Origin: Streptomyces cyaneochromogenes
Lineage (GTDB): Bacteria; Actinomycetota; Actinomycetes; Streptomycetales; Streptomycetaceae
Length of the DNA stretch: 64,000 nt
Assembly (NCBI RefSeq): GCF_003963535.1
Contig: NZ_CP034539.1
Span: forward strand, 6,076,001 to 6,140,000
Reading direction: 5' to 3'
The notes beneath the pieces are model-generated. The model did no database searches and was not told the origin of the DNA. It saw only the letters and a program-made list of their open reading frames with translations. The position numbers and the translations under genes were made by a program. Shown here piece by piece: positions 42,362 to 50,067 of this stretch; the stretch's first letter is position 1, and every line of letters starts with the position of its first letter.

Positions 42362-43498
42362 ATGACTGCCCGTGAGCCCGCTGAAACCCGGACACCGCCG
42401 GGTGAAACCCGGAAGACACAGTCGGAAAGCCGGTCGACACCGTCGGAAACCCGGACGACCACGACCACGGCGTCGACGACCGCCCGGTCCACCCGGACCG
42501 CGACGCTCGCCGAGATCGCCCGCGAGGCCGGCGTCTCCGCGCCGACTGTTTCGAAGGTCCTCAACGGACGGGCCGACGTCGCCCCGGCCACCCGCACCCG
42601 TGTCGAGGAACTGCTGCGCGCCCACGGCTACCGGCGCCGGCGCGCCGAGGCCAGCCGCTCGCCCCTGATCGACCTGGTCTTCCACGAGCTGGAGAGCGCC
42701 TGGGCGATGGAGGTCATCCGGGGCGTGGAGAACGTCGCCCGGGACGCCGGGCTGAGTGTCGTGCTGAGCGAGAGCGCCGGTCGGCTGACGCCCGGCCGGA
42801 CCTGGGCCGACCAGGTCGCCGCCCGCCGCCCGCACGGCGTGGTCCTCGTGCTGTCCGGCCTCGACGAGTCCCAGCGTGCCCTGCTCACCAGCCGGTCGAT
42901 CCCGTTCGTGGTGATGGACCCGGCGGGCGACCCGGGCGCCGACGTGCCGTCCATCGGGGCGACCAACTGGCAGGGCGGCCTCGCCGCCACCCGGCACCTG
43001 GTCGAGCTGGGGCACCGCAGGATCGGCGCGATCACCGGGCCGTCCCGGATGATGTGCAGCCGCGCCCGCATCGACGGCTACCGCGCCGCCCTGGAGACGG
43101 CCGGGCTCCCGGTCGAGCAGGACCTGATCCGGCCCGGCGACTTCCACCACGAGACCGGCTACCGGCGGGGCCTGGAACTGCTGCGCCGCCCGGACCGGCC
43201 GACCGCCGTCTTCGCCGGCAACGACCTCCAGGCGCTCGGGCTGTACGAGGCCGCGCGCGAGCTGGGGCTGCGGATCCCGGAGGACCTGAGCGTCGTCGGC
43301 TTCGACGATCTGCCGGTCACCCGCCTGGTGGGGCCGCCGCTGACGACCGTGCGGCAGCCGCTGACGGAGATGGCGGAGGCGGCGGCCAAGCTGGTCCTCG
43401 ACCTCGCGCGGGAGGAGGGGACGCCGACGGCGACGCGGGTGGAGCTGGCGACGAGTCTGGTGGTGCGCAGCAGTACGGGGGAGCCTCCGGCGGTTTAG
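42362..43498 (+). CDS. LacI-family transcriptional regulator
   Basis: 378 residues. A non-conserved Thr/Arg/Glu-rich N-terminal extension of about 45 residues with imperfect ETRTTP-like repeats precedes the HTH (TLAEIAREAGVSAPTVSKVLN). The hinge region is RTRVEELLRAHGYRRR. A periplasmic-binding-like sugar domain follows (GRADVAP, GPSRMMCSRARIDGY, FAGNDLQALGLYEAARELGL, VVGFDDLP). It probably represses the divergent GH3 gene until a xylo- or gluco-oligosaccharide binds. Confidence 0.93.
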   Translation: MTAREPAETRTPPGETRKTQSESRSTPSETRTTTTTASTTARSTRTATLAEIAREAGVSAPTVSKVLNGRADVAPATRTRVEELLRAHGYRRRRAEASRSPLIDLVFHELESAWAMEVIRGVENVARDAGLSVVLSESAGRLTPGRTWADQVAARRPHGVVLVLSGLDESQRALLTSRSIPFVVMDPAGDPGADVPSIGATNWQGGLAATRHLVELGHRRIGAITGPSRMMCSRARIDGYRAALETAGLPVEQDLIRPGDFHHETGYRRGLELLRRPDRPTAVFAGNDLQALGLYEAARELGLRIPEDLSVVGFDDLPVTRLVGPPLTTVRQPLTEMAEAAAKLVLDLAREEGTPTATRVELATSLVVRSSTGEPPAV

Positions 43499-43503
43499 CG
43501 GGA

Positions 43504-43596
43504 GAGGCCTGGTGCCGTGTGGCGGAGGCCTGTTGCCGTGCGGCGGGCGAGGCGTGGTGCCGTGGGGCGGGCGAGGCGTGTTGCGGTATTGGCGGG
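43504..43596 (+). repeat. Imperfect tandem repeat, four units of 21-24 bp
   Basis: Units start at 43504, 43525, 43549 and 43573, each GAGGC(C/G)TGxTGCxGT followed by a G-rich run. It lies between the LacI stop and the xylanase relic and codes for nothing I can support. Confidence 0.65.
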
Positions 43597-43642
43597 CGTT
43601 GCGCCGCGTCGGACACTGCACCGAAGCCAGTCGGATATTCAA

Positions 43643-43655
43643 CCGAAACTTTCGG
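43643..43655. promoter_or_regulatory. CCGAAA-C-TTTCGG operator before the xylanase relic
   Basis: A perfect 6-1-6 palindrome 12 bases before the relic's ATG. Inverted repeats of the GAAA-N-TTTC type are described upstream of Streptomyces xylanase genes. It matches the GH3/LacI intergenic element in 9 of its central 11 bases. Confidence 0.65.
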
Positions 43656-43666
43656 ATGCCACCCGC

Positions 43667-43928
43667 ATGAGATCTCTGAGAAGAGGCTTATCCTCGGCTG
43701 ACCCCCGGCAACGCCATGAAGTGGGGCTCCGTCGAGCCGACCCGCGGCTCTTTCGACCGGGCGGAGGCCTCTGGTGCGACGGCCTCGGCGCCGACCGATC
43801 GACGGGGTCGGGCTCCAGGCCCACCTGATCCTCGGGCCCCGGTGTGTCGGCGTCACGGTCCGGCTGACTTCGGGTTCAACGGGGCGTGGAGCGGGAGCAA
43901 TTCGCTGCCGACGGTGACCCTGGGCTGA
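43667..43928 (+). pseudogene. Remnant of a GH10 xylanase with CBM2-like tail
   Basis: About 260 bases hold ordered scraps of a secreted xylanase that would normally span well over 1 kb. At 43667 MRSLRRGLSSA looks like a signal-peptide start. At 43701 another frame gives TPGNAMKWGSVEPTRGSFD, the GH10 N/T-P-x-N-x-MKW motif. Near 43795 RPIDGVGLQAHLILG matches the GH10 barrel strand. Finally DFGFNGAWSGSNSLPTVTLG resembles the end of a family 2 cellulose-binding module, with stop at 43926. Multiple internal deletions and frameshifts make it dead. It retains its operator. Confidence 0.7.
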
Positions 43929-44012
43929 GAAGGGTCAGAGAAGTCTGAGATTTTCCGAAGAAAACCTGGTCTGGCGTTCCTGCCGTAATAATTCGGACTT
44001 ACGTTCCTCCTC

Positions 44013-45071
44013 GTGACTGGACGAGACCAGAACGACGAGAACGGGGACGACGGCAGACGGGCGGGCCGGCGGTCGAGGGTGCTGAAGACCGCCGGCCTGA
44101 TCCTCGCGGGCGCCCTGGTGCTGGGCGCGGGGACGGCGGGCTGGGCCTACTGGCACCTGAACGACAACATCAAGAGCGTCGACATCAACAACGCCCTCGG
44201 CGACAACCGCCCGCAGCGGGCGATGACGACCCCGGCGCCCTCGACCTCCGAGTCGCCGCTGCCCACCGGGTCCCTGAACATCCTGGTCCTGGGCTCGGAC
44301 TCGCGCACCGGCGAGGAGAACAAGGAGTTGGGCGGCGGCAGCAGCACGGGGGCCCGTTCGGACACCGCGATGGTGGTCCACATCGACGCCGGCCGCACGG
44401 AGTCGACGGTCGTCAGCATCCCGCGCGACACCCTCGTCACCCGCCCGTCCTGCCCCCTGTCGTCGGGTGGTTCGACGGAGGTGGCCTACGGCACGATGTT
44501 CAACAGCGCGTACGCGATCGGCGGCCCCGTCTGCGCGGTGGCGACGGTCGAGTCAGTCACCGGCATCCGCATGGACCACTACATCGAGATCGACTTCTCC
44601 GGCTTCGCCAAGCTGGTGGACGCGCTGGGCGGCGTCACGGTCACGACGGACGAGGACATCGACGACGAGGACAGCCACCTCCAACTGCAGGCAGGCACCC
44701 ATCACTTGGACGGCGAACAGGCGCTGGCCCTGGCCCGCACCCGGCACGGCATCGGCGACGGCAGCGACCTGGGCCGCATAGGCCTGCAGCAGAAACTGGT
44801 GAAGGCCCTCCTGGACCAGATCTCCACCACGTCCCTGCTCACCGACCCGACCCGCCTCTACCGCGTCGCCGACGCGGTGACGGGCAGCCTCACGACGGAC
44901 ACGGGCCTGGACTCGCTGAGCGAGCTGATGAGCCTGGGGGAGAGCCTGAGCGGGCTGTCGTCGGACGCGGTGCGGACGGTCACGATGCCGGTGGTGCCGG
45001 CGGCGTCGAACCGGAATCGGGTGGTGGCGGACGAGCCGGAGGCGGGGGAGTTGTGGAGGTCGCTGCGGTAG
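44013..45071 (+). CDS. LytR-CpsA-Psr family glycopolymer transferase
   Basis: 352 residues from GTG 44013. A short basic cytosolic N terminus and one membrane helix (about 25-47) precede the extracytoplasmic LCP domain: LNILVLGSDSRTG, RSDTAMVVHIDAGR, STVVSIPRDTLV and DHYIEIDFSGF. KLVDALGGVTV, GEQALALARTRH and DLGRIGLQQKL follow. The Asp and Arg residues that bind Mg2+ and polyprenyl pyrophosphate are present. It should attach teichoic acid-like or other wall polymers to peptidoglycan. Confidence 0.95.
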   Translation: MTGRDQNDENGDDGRRAGRRSRVLKTAGLILAGALVLGAGTAGWAYWHLNDNIKSVDINNALGDNRPQRAMTTPAPSTSESPLPTGSLNILVLGSDSRTGEENKELGGGSSTGARSDTAMVVHIDAGRTESTVVSIPRDTLVTRPSCPLSSGGSTEVAYGTMFNSAYAIGGPVCAVATVESVTGIRMDHYIEIDFSGFAKLVDALGGVTVTTDEDIDDEDSHLQLQAGTHHLDGEQALALARTRHGIGDGSDLGRIGLQQKLVKALLDQISTTSLLTDPTRLYRVADAVTGSLTTDTGLDSLSELMSLGESLSGLSSDAVRTVTMPVVPAASNRNRVVADEPEAGELWRSLR

Positions 45072-45208
45072 GAGCGCGTTGGTTCGCGTACGCCTGAGGT
45101 GACTCCGCGCGCCCACGATGAACACGTTCGCTCCCTGTGGACGGAGGGGCGCGGAGGGTTCCGGGCGGCCATCATTCAGGTGTGCTCCGGGGCCGTTGAG
45201 AAGGGCGC

Positions 45209-46000
45209 GTGCGCGCCGGCGACTCGTCCGCGGTGGCAGGGCTGCCCGTGGGCATCGCCTCGCTGCTGATGGCCCTCGCGGACTTCTTCCGCCAGGAACC
45301 GGCGGTGCCCGACCCGGCGGCGTACGCCGACGACCTGGCGCGGACGCTCAGGGCGCAGTGGCTGGAGGAGGCGGAGGCCAGGCGGCTGCGCGACCCCCGG
45401 GTCCTGCCCCTCGCCTGGACGTCGACGGCCCGAGAGGTCGCCAGGGAAGGCGGGCCCGTCAGCGGGCCCGGTGGTCTTCAAGCCGATGACGTACGACGTG
45501 TTTTGGGGTGATTGGGATGGCGCCGTCTGGCGGGGCAGTGTCGATACCGGACCACACGCGGTGCTGGCACCACCGCGTCCGGTTCGTGACAGCGAGACAG
45601 GTGAACTGAAGGACCAGGCAGTCACCTCCTTGGCCTTCCATCCGGACGGCAAGATCCTCGCTGTCGGCCGTCCCGGGGAGCTGCAGCTCTGGGATGTGCG
45701 GCGACAGCCGCCGCGGCCGCTGCCTGGCGGAGGGGGCGATGTGGTCGGCAACCTGGCCTTCAGCCGGGACGGTGAATACCTCGCCGGACTGGATCATGGC
45801 CACCCGGACGAAGAGTGGTACAGAGTCTGCCTCAGGCGAGCCGACGCGCAGGGCGGGCTCAAATGACGTGGTGCTGGGCTCGCCCTGACCACCAGCCGCC
45901 AGGGTGACCGTCTGCTGGTGAGCAGTGGCCAGGCCAGTGAGTTGTGGCAGCTGGGAACGGACGGGTGGAGATTTGTCGCGATGCTCCCCGCCATGCCAGC
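45209..46000 (+). pseudogene. Relic of a NACHT-WD40 STAND protein
   Basis: Three pieces in changing frames. 45209-45511 encodes LRAQWLEEAEARRLRDPRVL and PLAW, like the segment before the NACHT P-loop in Streptomyces NACHT proteins. 45471-45866 switches frame into WD40 blades (VTSLAFHPDGKILAVGR, GELQLWDV, NLAFSRDGEYLAGLD). About 45880-46000 another frame gives LTTSRQGDRLLVSSGQASEL and WQLGTDGWRF, a further blade. The NTPase core and most blades are gone. It runs into the 3' end of the convergent TetR gene. Confidence 0.65.
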
Positions 46001-46005
46001 GGGCG

Positions 46006-46704
46006 CTACTTCCGCCCCACCAACCCGTCCACCACCGCCCCCAACTGCTCAGCCACGTCGTACCCCGCCTTCATCTCCTCCCACTTCCCCGACAACTCGC
46101 TCATGCGCGGCAGCGCCTCCGCATCCTCCTCAGTGAGGAAAGCGGGGAAGAACGGCCGGCGCTCGGGGTCGGCGGCGCGGCGGGCGTCGGCTCGTCGGAA
46201 GACCAGGGCGCCATAGACGACGTACCAGATCGTGCGGTAGGCGTGGAGTGCCTGTTCCGGGGTCAGGCCGCAGGCGATCGCCGAGTCGATGATCTCCTCG
46301 GGCATCCACAGCGCGTCCTTGTCCGTGAGGTCGCCCAGGCTCAGCACGTCGATGACCCAGCTCATCTCGCTGAGGATCGCGTGCATATGCACGGCGGTGG
46401 TGAGAATGCGGTCGCGGGGGTCGGCGGGCAGGACCGGACGCGGGAAGGTCGCCGCCATGCCCCGCAGGGTGAGCAGGAGCAACTCGTCCTTGTCGCGCAC
46501 ATGGTGGTAGAGCGCCATCGGCGTCGCGCCCACCTTCTTGGCCACGCGGCGCATGGAGACGGCCTCGACGCCCTCCTCCTGGATGATCCGCCGGGCCACG
46601 TCGACGATCTGCTCCGCGGCGATGCGGGGCGGACGGCCGGCGGTGCGCCTACGACCCTGTGTCAGGCCCTCGGCCCGGCCCTCTGAGCTCGGTTTCTCTG
46701 CCAC
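46006..46704 (-). CDS. TetR-family regulator
   Basis: 232 residues from ATG 46704. The HTH lies around residues 28-70 (AAEQIVDVARRIIQEEGVEA, MRRVAKKVGATPMALYHHV). The ligand domain has Trp- and Met-rich helices with a TetR_C-like pattern. It is divergent from the MFS gene, with a 12-bp palindrome in the 51-base gap, so it very likely represses that transporter and itself. Confidence 0.92.
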   Translation of the reverse strand: MAEKPSSEGRAEGLTQGRRRTAGRPPRIAAEQIVDVARRIIQEEGVEAVSMRRVAKKVGATPMALYHHVRDKDELLLLTLRGMAATFPRPVLPADPRDRILTTAVHMHAILSEMSWVIDVLSLGDLTDKDALWMPEEIIDSAIACGLTPEQALHAYRTIWYVVYGALVFRRADARRAADPERRPFFPAFLTEEDAEALPRMSELSGKWEEMKAGYDVAEQLGAVVDGLVGRK

Positions 46705-46729
46705 GGGGCCATTCTCTCTGGTTAATTTC

Positions 46730-46741
46730 TATACGCGTATA
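46730..46741. promoter_or_regulatory. TATACGCGTATA operator between TetR and MFS genes
   Basis: A perfect 12-bp palindrome, flanked by TTAAT (46722-46726) and TTAAT (46742-46746), placed mid-gap. TATATT at 46738-46743 could be the -10 for the MFS gene, whose ATG then lies near the start site (leaderless), so bound TetR would block transcription. Confidence 0.7.
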
Positions 46742-46755
46742 TTAATCTGCCTGGC

Positions 46756-48243
46756 ATGGTGGATACGGTCAACTCGCAGATACGCACCTCCCGTTGGTTG
46801 CTGCCGGTCCTGCTCACCGTGCAGTTCCTCGTCTCGCTCGACATGTCCGTCGTCAACGTCGCCCTGCCGGACATCCGTGCCGGCCTCGGCTTCGACGCCG
46901 GTTCACTGGCCTGGGTCGTCAACGCCTACGCGCTCACCTTCGGCGGACTGCTCATGCTGGGCGGCCGGCTCGACGACGTCGTGGGCCGGCGGCGGATCCT
47001 GATCGCCGGCTTCGTCGTCTTCGGCGTCGCGAGCCTCGCCGGCGGACTCGCCCAGGCTCCGGGCCAGTTGGTCGCGGCGCGGGCTGTGCAAGGCGTCGGC
47101 GCGGCCCTTCTGTCGCCGGTCGCGCTCGCCCTCGTCACCGTCAACTACCCGGCCGGTACGGCCCGTTCGCGTGCCCTGGGGATGTGGGGCGCCGCGGGTG
47201 CGGCCGGTGGGGCTGTCGGCGTTCTCGCGGGCGGGCTGCTCACCGACTGGTTCGGCTGGCGGTCGGTGATGCTGGTCAACGTGCCGGTGGTGGCCGCGGT
47301 CCTGGCCGCCGTACGGCCCGCAGTGCCCGCCGACCGGCGGGGGACCGGTGGCCGGCCGCGACTCGACGTCCTCGGCGCACTGCTCGTCACCGCCGGGACC
47401 TCGCTGCTCGTCCTGGGACTGGTACGCACCGAGACCCACGGCTGGGCGGCCTGGCAGAGCCTCGGCGTGCTGGGCGCGGCCGCCGTACTGCTGGCGGTCT
47501 TCGCCGTGACGGAGACCTGGGTACCGCACCCGCTGCTGCGGCTCGGGATCCTCGCCCGCGGGCCGGTCCTCGCGGCCAACGTCTTCGCGCTGCTGATGTC
47601 GGCGGGCCAGTTCGCCGCCTTCTACTTCACGTCCCTGTACATGCAGCAGGTGCTCGGCTACGGGCCGACGGCCGCCGGATGCGCGTTCCTGCCGTTCTGC
47701 GCCGGCATCGTGGCCGGTTCGGTGATCGCCGCGCGCACGGTCGGGCGGTACGGCGCCGGGGCACTGCTGGTGGTGGGCGGGCTGCTCGGGGCGGCGGGGT
47801 TCGCGTGGTTCGCGGCGGCGATGGCGGTGGACGGCGGCTTCCTGCTCTCCGTCCTCGGCCCGTCGGCGGTCGCCAGCGTGGGCATCGGCATGTGCTTCGT
47901 GCCGCTGGGCACGGCGGCCACGACCGGGGTCACCCCCGAGGAAGCGGGCATGGCGTCGGGTCTCCTCAACACCTCGCGGCAGGTGGGCGGGGCCGTGGGA
48001 CTCGGGGTGCTGGTCACGGTGGCGGCGAGTGCGGGGGACGCAGCGGAGGGGGCGCAGGGGCTGATCGACGGCTATTCGGCGGCGTACTGGGTGGCGACCG
48101 GGCTGCTCGCGGTGGCTGCCGCGGCCGCCGGGTTCCTGCACGGAAAGGGCGCACCGCCTGCGGAAACACCGGCCGGAGAAAAATCTCCGAAGAAAAATGG
48201 CGAGCGTGTCGATCCGGGCGTCTCCCGTTCGACGCAGGGGTGA
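46756..48243 (+). CDS. MFS drug exporter, DHA2 family
   Basis: 495 residues with about 14 helices. Family marks are LTVQFLVSLDMSVVNVALPD in helix 1 (motif D1), LGGRLDDVVGRRRIL (motif A) and RAVQGVGAALLSPVALAL (motif B). GAAGAAGGAVGVLAGGLLTD is motif C. Proton-driven export of drugs or natural products is expected. It is controlled by the divergent TetR. A charged tail of about 40 residues follows the last helix. Confidence 0.93.
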   Translation: MVDTVNSQIRTSRWLLPVLLTVQFLVSLDMSVVNVALPDIRAGLGFDAGSLAWVVNAYALTFGGLLMLGGRLDDVVGRRRILIAGFVVFGVASLAGGLAQAPGQLVAARAVQGVGAALLSPVALALVTVNYPAGTARSRALGMWGAAGAAGGAVGVLAGGLLTDWFGWRSVMLVNVPVVAAVLAAVRPAVPADRRGTGGRPRLDVLGALLVTAGTSLLVLGLVRTETHGWAAWQSLGVLGAAAVLLAVFAVTETWVPHPLLRLGILARGPVLAANVFALLMSAGQFAAFYFTSLYMQQVLGYGPTAAGCAFLPFCAGIVAGSVIAARTVGRYGAGALLVVGGLLGAAGFAWFAAAMAVDGGFLLSVLGPSAVASVGIGMCFVPLGTAATTGVTPEEAGMASGLLNTSRQVGGAVGLGVLVTVAASAGDAAEGAQGLIDGYSAAYWVATGLLAVAAAAAGFLHGKGAPPAETPAGEKSPKKNGERVDPGVSRSTQG

Positions 48244-48291
48244 GAGGCCGGGAAGAACCCGGTCGCCGACCCCGAGACCCGAGGAGCCACC

Positions 48292-48648
48292 ATGCCCCGC
48301 TACCTGTCCCTCGTCCGGATCGACGAGTCCACCGCGCCCGCCGAGGGCCCCAGCCCCGAACTGATGCAGCGCATGGGTGAACTGCTGGAGGAGATCACCA
48401 AGGCCGGCGTGATGCTCGACACCGCCGGCCTCACCCCGTCGGCCCAGGGCACCCGGGTGCACTGGGACGGCGCGAAGACCTCGGTCACCGACGGGCCCTT
48501 CACCGAGTCCAAGGAGGTCATCGGCGGCTACGCGATCATGCAGTGCAAGGACAAGGCCGAGGCGCTGGAGTGGGCCTCGCGGTTCCTGAAGGTCCACGGG
48601 GAGGAATGGCAGGTGACCTGCGAGGTGCGGGAGATCGCCGAGGGCTGA
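48292..48648 (+). CDS. YCII/DGPF-domain protein
   Basis: 118 residues; MPRYLSLVRIDES at the start and VTDGPFTESKEVIGGYAIMQ in the middle are the DGPF (YCII-related) signature. The fold is a small ferredoxin-like dimer. Genes of this type accompany ECF42 sigma factors, exactly as here with the next gene 47 bases on. Its role is unknown. GAGGAGCC precedes the ATG. Confidence 0.93.
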   Translation: MPRYLSLVRIDESTAPAEGPSPELMQRMGELLEEITKAGVMLDTAGLTPSAQGTRVHWDGAKTSVTDGPFTESKEVIGGYAIMQCKDKAEALEWASRFLKVHGEEWQVTCEVREIAEG

Positions 48649-48695
48649 TCCGCCCTCCTTGGATCCGCGGCCGTACAGGTGTTGCATGGTGGGCT

Positions 48696-50066
48696 GTGAA
48701 GCCGCAGCCCACCGCAGACACCGGCGGTACCCCGGACGACACGACAGCGACCATCGAAACGGTCTTCCGCATCGAGTCCCCGCGCGTCATCGCCGCCGTC
48801 ACCCGCATGGTCCGCGACGTCGGCATCGCCGAGGAACTCGCGCAGGACGCGCTGGTCGCCGCGCTGGAGCAGTGGCCCCGGGACGGCGTCCCCGACAACC
48901 CCGGCGCCTGGCTCATGGCCACCGCCAAGCACCGCGCCGTCGACCTGATCCGGCGCCGGGAGAACTACGCCCGCAAGCTCGCGGAGATCGGCCGCGACCT
49001 GGAGACCACCGCACCGCACGAGGTGCCGCCAGCCCTCCACGACCCGGACGACATCGACGACGACCTGCTCCGCCTGGTCTTCACCACCTGCCACCCGGTG
49101 CTGTCACCTGAGGCCCGCATCGCCCTCACCCTCCGCCTGCTCGGCGGCCTGACGACACCGGAGATCGCCCGCGCGTTCCTGGTGCCGGAGGCCACGGTCG
49201 CCCAGCGCATCGTCCGCGCCAAGCGCACCCTCGCCGCGAAGAACGTCGCCTTCGAGGTCCCGTACGGCCCCGACCGCGAGGCCCGCCTCGGCTCGGTCCT
49301 GGAGGTCATCTACCTGATCTTCAACGAGGGCTACGCCGCCACGGCCGGCGACGACTGGCTGCGCCCGGCCCTGTGCGAGGACGCCCTGCGCCTGGCCCGC
49401 GTGCTGTCCGGCCTGATGCCCAAGGAGCCGGAGGTGCACGGCCTGACCTCGCTCCTGGAGTTCCAGGCCTCCCGTACGGCGGCCCGCACCGGCCCGTCCG
49501 GCGAACCGATCCTCCTCAAGGACCAGAACCGCACCCGCTGGAACCGCATGCTCATCGCCCGCGGCATCAAGGCCCTGTCCCGCGCGGACGCCACCACCAC
49601 CGGCGCCCCCGGCCCGTACGCCCTCCAGGCCGCCATCGCCGCCTGCTACGCGCACGCGTACACCTACGAGGAGACGGACTGGAAGACCATCGCCACCCTG
49701 TACGGCCTCCTCGCCGCCCGATCCCCGTCCCCCGTGGTCGAGTTGAACCGCGCGGTCGCCGTCTCGATGGCCGAGGGCCCGGAGCCCGCACTGCGGATCG
49801 TCGAGACGATCGCCGCCGATCCCGCCCTTCGCGACTACCACTTGCTGCCGAGCGTGCGCGGAGACCTGCTCGCCCGCCTCGGCCGTACGGCGGAGGCGCG
49901 GGCGGAGTTCGAGCGGGCGGCGGCGCTGACGCGGAACGAGCGGGAGCGGGAGCTGCTGCTGCGCCGGGCGGCGGAGTCGTCGGAGACCCAGGGGGCCGCG
50001 GGATCCTCGGAGTCCTCCGAGTCCTCTGAGTCCTCTGAGTCCTCTGAGTCCTCCGAGCCCTCCTGA
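48696..50066 (+). CDS. ECF42-type sigma factor with C-terminal TPR-like domain
   Basis: 456 residues from GTG 48696. Sigma region 2 (ESPRVIAAVTRMVRDVGIAE, AWLMATAKHRAVDLIRRREN) and region 4 (LRLLGGLTTPEIARAFLVPE) lead into a ~200-residue helical extension of the SIG41/DUF6596 kind. That extension contains IYLIFNEGYAAT and SPVVELNRAVAVSMAEGPE. Such ECF42 factors have no anti-sigma partner; the extension is needed for activity. It probably drives its own DGPF-gene operon. It ends in a Ser/Glu tandem repeat. A longer frame from 48543 overlaps the DGPF gene and is rejected. Confidence 0.9.
   Translation: MKPQPTADTGGTPDDTTATIETVFRIESPRVIAAVTRMVRDVGIAEELAQDALVAALEQWPRDGVPDNPGAWLMATAKHRAVDLIRRRENYARKLAEIGRDLETTAPHEVPPALHDPDDIDDDLLRLVFTTCHPVLSPEARIALTLRLLGGLTTPEIARAFLVPEATVAQRIVRAKRTLAAKNVAFEVPYGPDREARLGSVLEVIYLIFNEGYAATAGDDWLRPALCEDALRLARVLSGLMPKEPEVHGLTSLLEFQASRTAARTGPSGEPILLKDQNRTRWNRMLIARGIKALSRADATTTGAPGPYALQAAIAACYAHAYTYEETDWKTIATLYGLLAARSPSPVVELNRAVAVSMAEGPEPALRIVETIAADPALRDYHLLPSVRGDLLARLGRTAEARAEFERAAALTRNERERELLLRRAAESSETQGAAGSSESSESSESSESSESSEPS
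50004..50057 (+). repeat. Six tandem 9-bp units encoding Ser-Ser-Glu
   Basis: TCCTC(G/C/T)GAG repeated six times inside the end of the sigma-factor gene, giving an acidic Ser/Glu tail. Unit changes are silent or keep the frame, so copy number may vary between strains. Confidence 0.85.
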
Positions 50067-50067
50067 C

